Positions 7,515 through 16,812 of a stretch of 30,380 bases of DNA are shown here, piece after piece. Position numbers and translations under genes: made by a program. Within the stretch, counting starts at the first letter, position 1; each line of letters begins with the position of its first letter. This DNA is from a virus: IMG/VR virus record IMGVR_UViG_3300038825_001143, positions 1 to 30,380 of that record. One strand, 5' to 3'. The notes under the pieces were generated by a model that was given only the letters and a program-made list of their open reading frames with translations, was not told where the DNA came from and did no database searches.

Positions 7515-9496
7515 TGGGTATATTTGATAGCGAAACAGAAATAGTTGATGACAATTTACCAGTTGTATTGCCAAGAGCTAGTCAAACTTATTCTGATCCA
7601 GCAGTTGAACTTACAGCTAGAAATCTTTTAGCGACTTACTTTGGCACGCCAGATCAAGCTGGTTTAATTAGCCAGCAGATTCCTGTACCTATTCAGCAAG
7701 TAGCTGGGCTGTCTCCCCTTGAGATACAAGCTCGCAATCTTGCTCAAGGGTTAGGCGGATTTGGTGGACAGCTTGCTGAAGCAGAAGGTCTGTATCGACA
7801 GGCTGCTCAAGGATTTGATCCCGCAAGTGCTGGTGTATTTGGTGATCCACAGGCTCGAGCTTTATACATGCAAAGCATTGGCCAATATGACCCAAGAATG
7901 GCTGAACAATTCATGGATCAAGAAGGCCGAGCGTTGATGCGTGGCGCGGCTTATGATACCAATCGTGCCGATCAAGATACACGAAGAGAAGTATCTGAAG
8001 CGCAACGCGGAATGCGTGGTGCTGAATCCATGATAAGGCAAGGTGCTAGAAGCTCTGCCGATGAGGCTGCTGCCGCGCAAAGAATGGCTCTTCAGGCTAG
8101 AAGTCAAGTAGGTAGAGAGACAGACATAGGACAGGAAGCTATTAGAGAAGCTTCTGCTGGAATTGGAGGTCAGGTAGGGACCGCGCAACAACAAGCTTTA
8201 GAAGCGACCAGAAGAGCTAGAGCGCAGACAGGCCAAGCTGGCAGAGAACTATCCAGTGCTGGAGCAGCGGCTAGAAAGTATGCTCAAAAGGGCATAAGAG
8301 CTTTAGAAGGAACAGGATCTCAGTTTGATCCTTCTTCTATTGAAAGATTTATGGATCCGTTCACTCAGCAAGTGATTGATGCTGAGCAAGAGGAAATTGC
8401 TAGACTTGGCAAAAAGCAAAGACAGGAAGCGAAAGCGAGTGCAATCCAGTCTGGTGCTTTTGGTGGATCCAGAGAAGGAGTTCAACAAGCAGAGATTGGA
8501 AGAAACATACTTGAGCAACAAGCTAGAACAGGTGCTCAGTTAAGGTCACAAGGCTATCAACAGGCAGCACAAGCGGCTCAGCAAGCATTTGAGCAAGCTC
8601 AAGGCAGACAGCAAAACCTTGGCCAGTTAACTTCTTCTATGGGACAAGCAGGCGCTGGGACACAGCTTCAAGCTGCACAAGCAAAAGGCAACCTTGGTCT
8701 TAGCGCAGAACAAATGGCTCAGTCTGGCGCATTCCAAGGTGGTCAACTTGGTATGACTGGACAAATGAATCAGGCTCAGTTAGCGGAAAGAGCTGCTCAA
8801 ATGGGTATAAGCACTGAGCAACTTAGGGCGCAGTTGGGCCAGCAAGCATTTGATACCGCTCGACAGCAAGGCCAGCTAGGTATGCAAGCCGGACAAAACA
8901 TAGGAGCAATGGCCGGTCAAAGAGGGCAGCTTGGACTGAGCGGCGCTCAAGCAAGGCTTGGTTCTGCTGGACAAAGAGCGGACATCGGGCAAGGCATGTC
9001 ATCTCAGTATGGTCAAGCCCAGCAGATGGGCATGGGTAGCTACCAAGATCAGATGCGTAGAATGCAAGGCGCAGCAGGCGGATTGGGTGGGCTCACACAA
9101 GATCAATTCGGTACAGCACTTCAAGCCTATGGAGCGGGTACAGCCGCTCAACGTGCTGGTGCAGCCGGTATTGCAGGACTTGGTCAGCAAGGTTACAACA
9201 TGCTTACAGGCCAGATCGGAACTATGGCAGGGCTTGGACAGACTGGCAGAGGTATACAGGATCGTGCTTATGGCGCTCAATATACCGCCGCTACTCAAAT
9301 GGCAGACGAGCCATACATGAGACTACAGCGTGGCCAACAGATGCTGGGTGGCTTGTCAGGCTACTTGCCACAGTATCAAAGCGGCTATCAAACTGGAGCC
9401 GCTAACGTTCAAGGCGTACAACAACCAAGTGACTGGGCTAAAGCAGGACAAGTCATAGGAACGGTCGGAAGTCTTTTTGGCGGCTTCGGCGGTTAG
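7514..9496 (+). CDS. Gln/Ala-rich helical virion protein (internal/tail candidate)
   Basis: This protein of 660 residues has its start overlapping the previous TAA (TAATG). After an N-terminal part (SDPAVELTARNLLATYFGTP), most of the chain is Ala/Gln/Gly-rich helix, with a landmark FMDPFTQQVIDAEQEEIARL near residue 280 and IQSGAFGGSREGVQQAEIGR near residue 310. Later parts repeat 'QLG.....AQ' units. I have seen this combination repeatedly in virion genes of uncultured marine phages, next to large internal proteins. A role as an internal virion, ejection or tail-core protein is inferred from composition and position. No enzyme motif is visible. Confidence 0.75.
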   Translation: MGIFDSETEIVDDNLPVVLPRASQTYSDPAVELTARNLLATYFGTPDQAGLISQQIPVPIQQVAGLSPLEIQARNLAQGLGGFGGQLAEAEGLYRQAAQGFDPASAGVFGDPQARALYMQSIGQYDPRMAEQFMDQEGRALMRGAAYDTNRADQDTRREVSEAQRGMRGAESMIRQGARSSADEAAAAQRMALQARSQVGRETDIGQEAIREASAGIGGQVGTAQQQALEATRRARAQTGQAGRELSSAGAAARKYAQKGIRALEGTGSQFDPSSIERFMDPFTQQVIDAEQEEIARLGKKQRQEAKASAIQSGAFGGSREGVQQAEIGRNILEQQARTGAQLRSQGYQQAAQAAQQAFEQAQGRQQNLGQLTSSMGQAGAGTQLQAAQAKGNLGLSAEQMAQSGAFQGGQLGMTGQMNQAQLAERAAQMGISTEQLRAQLGQQAFDTARQQGQLGMQAGQNIGAMAGQRGQLGLSGAQARLGSAGQRADIGQGMSSQYGQAQQMGMGSYQDQMRRMQGAAGGLGGLTQDQFGTALQAYGAGTAAQRAGAAGIAGLGQQGYNMLTGQIGTMAGLGQTGRGIQDRAYGAQYTAATQMADEPYMRLQRGQQMLGGLSGYLPQYQSGYQTGAANVQGVQQPSDWAKAGQVIGTVGSLFGGFGG

Positions 9497-9501
9497 TTTT
9501 C

Positions 9502-11385
9502 ATGAACAAGCGCAATAAAAAAATAAGCAAAGTGATGAGAGAGTACAAAGCAGGTACTCTCAAGTCTGGTGGATCTGGAAAGAAAGTAACGAACCCGAAG
9601 CAGGCTATGGCCATTGCTTTGTCGGAGGCTAGGAACATGAATCAAGGCGGAATGCTAGACAACATATATCAACGGCCTATGTTTCAGACGCCGCAGACAA
9701 GACAAGGTAGCGGTATCATGGCAGGTGTTGCACCTGTCCGTGGTTTTGAGAATGGCGGTTATGCTGGCTACATGCCTGATACAGGTGGTTATGAAGGATA
9801 TTTAGAAGACATTACTGCCGATGATGTTTCTGACTTTTTTACCACAGACAAAGGTTCTTTTATAGGTCAAAACGAGCAAGGTCCTACTGTTACTGCAAGA
9901 GATATCACCGATCTATTTATCGTAGATCCTGAAGATCCAATAGACGTTGCACTGGCAACAGCTACTGCTGGTTTACTTGCTGCGGGTATCACTGCACCTG
10001 CCGCTATGATCGCTCAACTTGCGAGGATGGGATACAAAGGCAGTAAGGTTATCGATAAGGTAAGCAAAGCTGTAGAGGTTGGGAAAAGCGGAACACTAAA
10101 AGGTCTTGAAAAAACAAGACAAGCTTCAAGAGTCGTTGCAGAAATTCCAGATCTTATTGAAGATGAAGCTATTGCAGAAGAGTTGCCACAAGAAAGCCGA
10201 TCAAGCGGAATTGCAAGTCTTTTAGATGAACGATCAGAAGAGATGCCGGAGCGATCAGAAGAGATGCCAGAGCAATCAGGCTCTGTCTCTGACATAGACA
10301 TTGATTACGATAGGGTTCGAGCCTTATCGGGTATGAAATATGCTGATGGCGGTATCGTTTCATTAAAGAAAGGCGCTCTTGTTTCTAAGTTTGCACAAGA
10401 AATTATTGATGTTGCTAAAGACATCTACAGGGGAGAGGGTGTTGCGAAAAAAATGCTTGAAGATGCTGTCAAAAAAGGCGATGTTCTTGTTGACGAGGTT
10501 CCTAAAGTCTTAAGATCTATAAAAGCGGCCAGCAAAAAAACCCAAAAACCCAAAAACCCAAAAACCAAAAAAGCTGAAAAGCCAAAAGAAGAAAAGCCAA
10601 AAGAAGAAATGACTCTTCCGCCTGAGCCACCCGAACGTCCTGAAGGCAGAGCATTCTTAGATGATCTAGCTCTTAGAGGTTTATCCTCAGTTGGAAAGGC
10701 TGGTTGGAGAGGTGCGAAAAAAGCTGGGGTCATAGGGTCAGGATTAATTACTGGCGCGGGCCTGTATGCAACTGATGCTATAATGGACTTTTTTGGATCG
10801 GGAGAAGAGCAAGACGTTAAAGCTCAAGAAATAGCCAAGGCAAAAGAGATGAAGGCTGCTGAAGAAGCTAAGCTTGCCGAAGCTGAAGAGCTTAGACGTA
10901 TTGCTGATGAAGAATATAACAATAGATCATTACTCACAAAAACTTCTGACTTTATAGGATCAGCAGTTAAGAAGCTTCAGGATCCACGAGTTCAAGCCGG
11001 ACTCGCTAAAGCTGCACAACCTTCAGAAGGTTTTGTGCCTAGAAACATGTTTAGTGATATTAATGAAGGCATGAGAGAGTATGATCTAGAGCAAGCAACT
11101 ATAGCTTCTTCTAAACCTACTATCATTCAAACACAAGAAGCTTTAGTTGAAATGATAGAAAGCAATACTGGTCAAAAGCTAGATGGCAATTCAAGAATGC
11201 TGTTACTTCAAAGCTTGTTTAACGATGAAGTCGCTGCTGATAAAGCTGCAACTTTATTTAAAGCTTCTTCTAAAGATCCAACTCTTTTAAGCAATCCTGC
11301 TTATCAAGCTCAGCTACAAGAGATATTGACTAACAGTGATATTGCCAGTGCAATTAACGCAATAATAACACCTGAAAGCCAATAA
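9502..11385 (+). CDS. DUF6496-containing virion protein
   Basis: This is a protein of 627 residues. Its N-terminus (ISKVMREYKAGTLKSGGSGK, then KVTNPKQAMAIALSEA, residues 8-43) matches DUF6496, a short basic domain that occurs alone in many bacteria and is fused to larger chains in phages. The rest contains a hydrophobic segment (IDVALATATAGLLAAGITAPAAM, about residues 150-172), a GGIVSLKKGA motif near residue 283, and a Lys/Pro/Glu-rich linker (about 345-375). A second hydrophobic segment (AGVIGSGLITGAGLY, about 410) and a charged coiled coil (KEMKAAEEAKLAEAEELRRI, about 450-470) follow. It lies between two helical virion proteins and is probably a further internal or ejection protein. Confidence 0.75.
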   Translation: MNKRNKKISKVMREYKAGTLKSGGSGKKVTNPKQAMAIALSEARNMNQGGMLDNIYQRPMFQTPQTRQGSGIMAGVAPVRGFENGGYAGYMPDTGGYEGYLEDITADDVSDFFTTDKGSFIGQNEQGPTVTARDITDLFIVDPEDPIDVALATATAGLLAAGITAPAAMIAQLARMGYKGSKVIDKVSKAVEVGKSGTLKGLEKTRQASRVVAEIPDLIEDEAIAEELPQESRSSGIASLLDERSEEMPERSEEMPEQSGSVSDIDIDYDRVRALSGMKYADGGIVSLKKGALVSKFAQEIIDVAKDIYRGEGVAKKMLEDAVKKGDVLVDEVPKVLRSIKAASKKTQKPKNPKTKKAEKPKEEKPKEEMTLPPEPPERPEGRAFLDDLALRGLSSVGKAGWRGAKKAGVIGSGLITGAGLYATDAIMDFFGSGEEQDVKAQEIAKAKEMKAAEEAKLAEAEELRRIADEEYNNRSLLTKTSDFIGSAVKKLQDPRVQAGLAKAAQPSEGFVPRNMFSDINEGMREYDLEQATIASSKPTIIQTQEALVEMIESNTGQKLDGNSRMLLLQSLFNDEVAADKAATLFKASSKDPTLLSNPAYQAQLQEILTNSDIASAINAIITPESQ

Positions 11386-11386
11386 A

Positions 11387-14300
11387 ATGCCGATCCTTAG
11401 AAAGTTAAATGATGGTTCTGTTATCTCTTTTGATAATGATGAAGATCCTAACTTTATATCTAGAAGAGTTCATGAAAAGAACTTAGAGATTAGGCAGAAT
11501 CTTAAGCAGAATATATTCAGATCATCTTCAGACTATCAGCCTGGAGTTGTGTTGAATCAAGAAGACATAGGCACATTTGGTGCAGTTGGTCGAGGCGCTT
11601 TAAGCGGTTTAGTTACGCTTGCAACAGAACCAGTTGGGACCGCAGGATTGCTCTTGCAAGCTGCTGGAGCAGAACAAGCGGGAGATGAGCTTGTAAAGAG
11701 AGCGGAATCAGTTAAAGAAAGATTTTCTCCAGATATAGAAGGTCTTGGCCTTGCTGCTGAGTTACCAAAAGCTTTGGTTCAGTTTGGCATTCCAGGTGGT
11801 TTAGTTTTAAAAGCAACAAAAGGAATGAACAAAGCGGCTCAGCTTGCCGCTCTTGGCGCTGCCGAAGGTTTAGTGGCAGAAGCAGACATGCAAACCTTTG
11901 GAGATACATGGATAGATGGGGGTCCTACAAAAACAAGAGAGCTTGAAAACTTAGAAGGTCAAGAGAAAGCTTTTGCTTCTTTGTATAACAAAGGAAAGGT
12001 TGGTCTAGAAGCTTCTGCTTTAGCGGCAGGTTTACCCATAGCTCTGGGCGCTGGAGGTAAAGTTCTTTCTGGAAGTGCCACTGTTCTGGCTAACACCCCT
12101 GGATTAAAAGAAACCTTTAAAGGCGCTCAAGATCTTGCAGAATATATGGGCAAAGGCGTTGATGAAGTTTTAAAAAACAACCCGATGCTAGACAAAGGGG
12201 CTAGTTTCTTCAGATATAGAAGCGCTTTGCCAACCAAGGAAGCGGCTGAGATAAGAGACGCAAGAGCCTTAGAGTTTGGAGCCTATGCACAAGCTAACAA
12301 AGTTGCATTGGAAGAGCTTCAGCTAACCATGGACACCGTCTTTAAACAAGGTGATGCCAATGGTGTAACTTCAAAGTCAATTATAGATGCAATTGACGGG
12401 TACTTATATCCTACCGACGAAATACTGACCGACCCATCTATGAAAGCTGGGTATCTTGCTAAACAAAACGAAGCTGCCAAGGCTCTGATAGAGGCTGATC
12501 AAACATTAGGTTTAAATACTAATAAGATGGTTAATCCAAACACAGAAAGCTCAAAGATAGATTCTAATCTAAGTCTTTTTAGGGCAGCAAAAAGGGTAAG
12601 AGAAACTATAGATGAGTATAGTAAAAGAATAATGCAGAACCCAGAGTTTCTTCCTGAAGGCGTAGAGGACACTATAGGTGGACAGCTTGGATTATACGCA
12701 ACAAGACAATACAGGGCCTTTATCAGTGATAACTTCGCTCCTGATGAAGAAAAAACTAGGAGGGCTGTAGATTACTTGATGAGGTCAGGCGGAAGAGACT
12801 CAGAAGCAATCACAGAACAACAAGCCAGAGAGTTTCTATTTGATCTTGTAAATAAAAATGGATTCGCTAATGCTTCTTTAAGTCCAAAGAACTTAATTGA
12901 AGAAAAGGTTTTAAAGAAAGTAAACGATGGAATCCTTAAAGGAAGAAGTCTTAACGATGAATCTATAAGAGACTTCCTTGGAGAGTACGTCACCAAGCCT
13001 AAGTTTGCAGGTAGAGATATTGGCGTAGATGAAAGGAGAGTAAACCTTTTAGCTAAAAGCAAAGAGACTTTAACCAGACAGGCCGCCATTATATCCAAAG
13101 GTAACTTCATAAAATATCTTGAAGAATATGATGCTTCAATGCCTTTGGATAAAAAAATATTCTTAGACTTTCTGCCTGCTGATGCGTTTTCAGGCGCACA
13201 AAAATACATGAAGGTCCCAGAAACTATGGGCTATGGCAATCTTCAAGGGAAATATGTTAGAGAAGATTATTTTAAAGCTTTAGAAAAACAAAACGATAGC
13301 TGGTATCAAAACGTTCCTGTTATAGGATCTGCTTACTCTGCCCTACTTGGTCTTAAAGGATTGAGCCAATTAGCAAAGACGGTTTACAACCCAAGTGGTC
13401 AGGTCAGGAACGTATCAGGTGCTTTCGGATTCACGCTTGCAAATGGCAACTTGCCGACCGGAAAAACTTTTGCTGAATCATTTAGTGTCATCGCTGCAAA
13501 CATAAACAACAAGTTTAAGTCTGATGCTGCTAAGAAAGAATACTTTGAAAAGCTTACGAAAAAAGGGCTGGTTGGTAAGCAAGCTCAGTTAGGAGAACTA
13601 AACAGTCTGATCGATGAGGCGGCTGGGGCTTCTGGATTGACAGGAAAGATCTTTGGATCTGGGTATGTGCAGAAGGCTCAAAACAATATCATGACCAAGC
13701 TTTATCAAAGTGGTGATGACCTTTTCAGAATCATAAATTACGAGTCAGAATACGGCAAGCTTCTCTCTATGGTTCAAAAAAGCCAAGTTAATAACCAGCC
13801 TTTCATGATGAAAGCTACAACAATAGAGCAGCGTCAAATTGCAAAATCAAAAGGTCTTGACCCTGAAAACTTTAATGTTCTTGATCTTGATGATAAGAAG
13901 TTAATCAAAGAGTTTCTTGATGAAGAAGCGGCCATGATTACAAGGGACGTTGTCCCGAACTATGAGCGCGTTCCTAGAGTCGTAGACATGCTTCGTAAAC
14001 TTCCTTTAGGTAACTTCATTGCTTATCCTGCGGAATTAATTCGTACCAGTGGAAACATTTTAGAAAGGGCTATTAAAGAATCGGCTAGTGATAATGTAGA
14101 GTTAAGACAGAGAGGAATGGAAAGGCTGTTAGGATTTGGAGCGATTACCACTATTATTCCTCAAGGAGTAACAGCGTTAGGTCTTAACGCAACAGGAGCC
14201 ACAGAGGAACAGATTGCAGCTTACAAGCGATCAGCAGCTTATGAGTGGGATAAGGAAGCAACCTTAGTTTCTGTTAAGACAGATGATGATGGAAACCTCC

Positions 14301-15370
14301 GTGAGTTAGTTAACCTTTCTTACACAATGCCATACGATTACTTAACCGCTCCATTTGCCGCTGTACAAAATGCTATTATGAATGGCATTAGGTCAGAAAA
14401 AGAGCTAAGCGATATAGCGGTTGACGCTATGGGTGGTGTCATATCTAATTTGTTTTCCCCTTTTTTCGGAGAGTCAATAATAACGGAACGTCTTGTTGAC
14501 GTTAGTCCTATTATGGGCAGAGGTGGTGTAACAGGATTTGGAAGAAGAGTTTATGAAGAGACTGATTCAGTTGGAGAAAAAGTAGACGCTTCTTTTGCCC
14601 ATATATTAAATGGTCTTATTCCAGTTATGTCGCCAGTTACTTTTGATAAAAGTATAACTTCTTTAAGGCTTGCCGATCTTCCCAAGTCTGCATTAGTAGA
14701 GGGAGGTTTGATTGATCCCAGGTATAGGGTATCCAGAGGAAAGCAATTAGATTTTGCTGCTGAGATAACCGAAGCAATGACGGGTGTCAAGTCTATAAGA
14801 GTAGATATGAAAAGATCTTTAGGATACAAGGCCGAAGAAGCTAAATCAGAAATAAGAAGGGCGAACGCAGACCTTAGAGCTTTTGCAAAAGAATATGGAC
14901 CAAAGCCTCCAGAAGAAGCCTTAGAAGCCTACAAGAAAACTAATGAAATTAGATACAAAGCTTTAAGAGATTTGTCTGTTACGATAGATGATGCTAGACA
15001 TCTGGGAATGTCAGACGGAGAGATAGCTTCCGTCCTGAAGGATAAAGAAGTTAGTAATTGGCAATCAGTTATGAATCACAAGTTCATTCCATATGCCCCA
15101 TCTGCTGATCTTTACAGAAAGGCTTATGATGCCTCTGAGACCAAGATAAGAAACATTATGCCATTCGATGAAATGAACAGAGAATATGGTAGGCAGTTGC
15201 AAGAAAGACCGAATCTTCCAGCACCTGTACCAATCGCGCCAAGACAGCCGAAGCCAGATTTGTCTTTGTTCCCAAGTAAATCTGCCGGAACTCAAAATCC
15301 ATTCGCAAGCGAAGAAGCTTCACAAGTTTTAAGAGATGAAGAAATTAAAAAGCTAATGGGTGTCACTTAG
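11387..15370 (+). CDS. Large internal virion / DNA-ejection protein candidate
   Basis: At 1327 residues this is the longest gene of the window. It starts one base after the preceding stop. The N-terminus (MPILRKLNDGSVISFDND, then EDPNFISRRVHEKN) resembles short domains at the start of T7 gp16-like and marine podovirus internal proteins. Several glycine/alanine-rich hydrophobic helices follow (FGAVGRGALSGLVTLATEPV; LAALGAAEGLVAEA; ASALAAGLPIALGAGGKV, about residues 65-230). The remainder is mostly charged helix, ending in a Pro-rich tail (PNLPAPVPIAPRQPKPDL). No lysozyme or peptidase motif was found. Size, composition and position at the end of the virion cluster suggest a tape-measure-like or ejected protein. 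Confidence 0.75.
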   Translation: MPILRKLNDGSVISFDNDEDPNFISRRVHEKNLEIRQNLKQNIFRSSSDYQPGVVLNQEDIGTFGAVGRGALSGLVTLATEPVGTAGLLLQAAGAEQAGDELVKRAESVKERFSPDIEGLGLAAELPKALVQFGIPGGLVLKATKGMNKAAQLAALGAAEGLVAEADMQTFGDTWIDGGPTKTRELENLEGQEKAFASLYNKGKVGLEASALAAGLPIALGAGGKVLSGSATVLANTPGLKETFKGAQDLAEYMGKGVDEVLKNNPMLDKGASFFRYRSALPTKEAAEIRDARALEFGAYAQANKVALEELQLTMDTVFKQGDANGVTSKSIIDAIDGYLYPTDEILTDPSMKAGYLAKQNEAAKALIEADQTLGLNTNKMVNPNTESSKIDSNLSLFRAAKRVRETIDEYSKRIMQNPEFLPEGVEDTIGGQLGLYATRQYRAFISDNFAPDEEKTRRAVDYLMRSGGRDSEAITEQQAREFLFDLVNKNGFANASLSPKNLIEEKVLKKVNDGILKGRSLNDESIRDFLGEYVTKPKFAGRDIGVDERRVNLLAKSKETLTRQAAIISKGNFIKYLEEYDASMPLDKKIFLDFLPADAFSGAQKYMKVPETMGYGNLQGKYVREDYFKALEKQNDSWYQNVPVIGSAYSALLGLKGLSQLAKTVYNPSGQVRNVSGAFGFTLANGNLPTGKTFAESFSVIAANINNKFKSDAAKKEYFEKLTKKGLVGKQAQLGELNSLIDEAAGASGLTGKIFGSGYVQKAQNNIMTKLYQSGDDLFRIINYESEYGKLLSMVQKSQVNNQPFMMKATTIEQRQIAKSKGLDPENFNVLDLDDKKLIKEFLDEEAAMITRDVVPNYERVPRVVDMLRKLPLGNFIAYPAELIRTSGNILERAIKESASDNVELRQRGMERLLGFGAITTIIPQGVTALGLNATGATEEQIAAYKRSAAYEWDKEATLVSVKTDDDGNLRELVNLSYTMPYDYLTAPFAAVQNAIMNGIRSEKELSDIAVDAMGGVISNLFSPFFGESIITERLVDVSPIMGRGGVTGFGRRVYEETDSVGEKVDASFAHILNGLIPVMSPVTFDKSITSLRLADLPKSALVEGGLIDPRYRVSRGKQLDFAAEITEAMTGVKSIRVDMKRSLGYKAEEAKSEIRRANADLRAFAKEYGPKPPEEALEAYKKTNEIRYKALRDLSVTIDDARHLGMSDGEIASVLKDKEVSNWQSVMNHKFIPYAPSADLYRKAYDASETKIRNIMPFDEMNREYGRQLQERPNLPAPVPIAPRQPKPDLSLFPSKSAGTQNPFASEEASQVLRDEEIKKLMGVT

Positions 15371-15839
15371 TTTGCTACCACAACGCAAAAAGAAAACCGG
15401 AAAGTACTTTGCCCAGAAGGTTGAGTACGATGGTATTAAGTTTGATTCAAAGCTTGAAGCTGCTCGATACAAGATTCTCAAAGCAAAAGAAGAGAATGGC
15501 GAGATTGAGAACGTTGAAGTTCAGGTTCCCTATGAATGCGTGGTAGAAGGTAAGAAGATCTGCAAGTACATCGCAGACTTTAGATACTGGTGCAAAGATC
15601 AGTATGTGGTAGAGGACACCAAGGGTGTGCTGACTCAAGTCTTTTCCCTGAAGAAGAAACTCGTTGAAGCTTTACACCCTGGCGTCATCGTCCAGATCAT
15701 CAAGGACCCGAGAGAGTGGCCCCCTAGAACGGTACTTGATCCTCATCCATCACATGTACTTTTACGAACTCAGCATCAAACGTGTTCCGAATATTCTGAG
15801 CCCCACCAATCATTAGATCAGGATCAAAGTTGGTCTTAG
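15360..15839 (+). CDS. DUF1064 PD-(D/E)XK nuclease-like protein
   Basis: This protein of 159 residues begins with GTG 15360, overlapping the previous gene by 11 bases (TTG 15372 is an alternative). KYFAQKVEYDGIKFDSKLEA, then KYIADFRYW and QYVVEDTKGVLTQVFSLKKK, match DUF1064. That family has a restriction-endonuclease-like fold, related to T7 endonuclease I-type junction resolvases. Putative active-site residues are Glu33, Asp73, Asp86 and Lys88. It could cut branched DNA before packaging. The family normally ends near residue 120. Here about 38 extra residues (after EWPPRTVL) are read from DNA that also encodes the C-terminus of the convergent exonuclease gene, giving a 116-base overlap. Confidence 0.8.
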   Translation: MSLSLLPQRKKKTGKYFAQKVEYDGIKFDSKLEAARYKILKAKEENGEIENVEVQVPYECVVEGKKICKYIADFRYWCKDQYVVEDTKGVLTQVFSLKKKLVEALHPGVIVQIIKDPREWPPRTVLDPHPSHVLLRTQHQTCSEYSEPHQSLDQDQSWS

Positions 15840-16812
15840 ATAACTCCCGTAACTCGGGACTACTAAATGACTGTTTGTCAAGTCCTTTAGATACCGCATT
15901 AAAGAACACAACTATTCCCGATCGATAAGCGATCTTGTCGTCAGTGCTGTCCTCTGGGATATGCTCAGCAGGAACCAGCGTAGGCATCCACAGATGCTCG
16001 CTACAGCCAGCCTTCTGTTCTTCAATGGTAAGACTCTTGCTGAATCTATCGCACCACCAGACGGCTCCATTTGAGTCTGTGATTGGCTTTGACTTGATGC
16101 AGTTTCTACAGTTCACAGATGAGGGCAAGCGCCGCCCAAGATAAACCTCACGATACACATGCGATTCATTCTTTAGACGCCAGTCTTTTTCACTCATGCC
16201 GTCAGGTACTTTATCGCTGGTGATTAAACGCTCAGCTTTTTCTTGTGCCTGTTCCCATATCGATGGGTTGTAGTCAATCAGCTCAGAATAGATCTCACTG
16301 TTGTTCTTGTTAACGACAACCGCCAAGGTGCGCTTGACACCAAAGATCCCCATGTAAGAGTGGATCTGCCACTGGTAAGTCTTGCTCCAACCTTGGTAAT
16401 CCTGAAGCTTTACAAGCTCTTTGAATCGTTTGTCGTTTGCGCTCTTGATCTCAAGCAAGACTATCTCTTCCAGTTTAGGTGGTATCTTTCTGACAAAGCC
16501 ATCGCATGCTCCAGAAAAATGTCCGCCAAGAGCGGAGGCCCTGTATTGTTTACCATCCTTATCGACTGGCGATACACCTATCACCTTGGTCGAAGTGAGA
16601 TAGTCAACCACTTGATCCTCAATGCGCTGCCCTAGATCAAACAACCTCAGCATTCTGCCACTGAAATCTGGGCTAAGGCACCAGTGAAAGTTCATCCAGA
16701 TCTTACGCTCATCATCATCACCGATGATACTGAACCCCATGTGGCCCCTGTTACGATCGTTCTGTTCGACGATGGCCTCGTCGATCTGTTCAAAAATTGA
16801 CTCCAATGACAT
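15724..16812 (-). CDS. PD-(D/E)XK exonuclease, Cas4/RecB/YqaJ-like
   Basis: This protein of 362 residues has nuclease motifs in order: LGQRIEDQVVDYL (Gly61, Glu65), GACDGFV (Asp104), LLEIKSAN (Glu121, Lys123) and TYQWQIHSYM (Gln147, Tyr153). A cysteine cluster follows (Cys235, Cys238, Cys254, Cys270, plus His273), as in phage RecB/Cas4-like nucleases that hold an Fe-S or zinc centre. Such enzymes resect double-stranded ends for single-strand annealing recombination. It is the last gene of the leftward operon, overlaps the helicase gene by 23 bases, and shares an operon with a Sak4-like ATPase and an SSB, which fits. The acidic C-terminus ends in MDEDQVPF, reminiscent of SSB tails. Confidence 0.85.
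   Translation of the reverse strand: MSLESIFEQIDEAIVEQNDRNRGHMGFSIIGDDDERKIWMNFHWCLSPDFSGRMLRLFDLGQRIEDQVVDYLTSTKVIGVSPVDKDGKQYRASALGGHFSGACDGFVRKIPPKLEEIVLLEIKSANDKRFKELVKLQDYQGWSKTYQWQIHSYMGIFGVKRTLAVVVNKNNSEIYSELIDYNPSIWEQAQEKAERLITSDKVPDGMSEKDWRLKNESHVYREVYLGRRLPSSVNCRNCIKSKPITDSNGAVWWCDRFSKSLTIEEQKAGCSEHLWMPTLVPAEHIPEDSTDDKIAYRSGIVVFFNAVSKGLDKQSFSSPELRELSKTNFDPDLMIGGAQNIRNTFDAEFVKVHVMDEDQVPF

Noticed and set aside
12772-13209. Minus-strand frame of 145 codons inside the 1327-residue gene
   Set aside because: No ribosome binding site and no recognisable pattern; the plus-strand frame is continuous and flanked by co-oriented genes.
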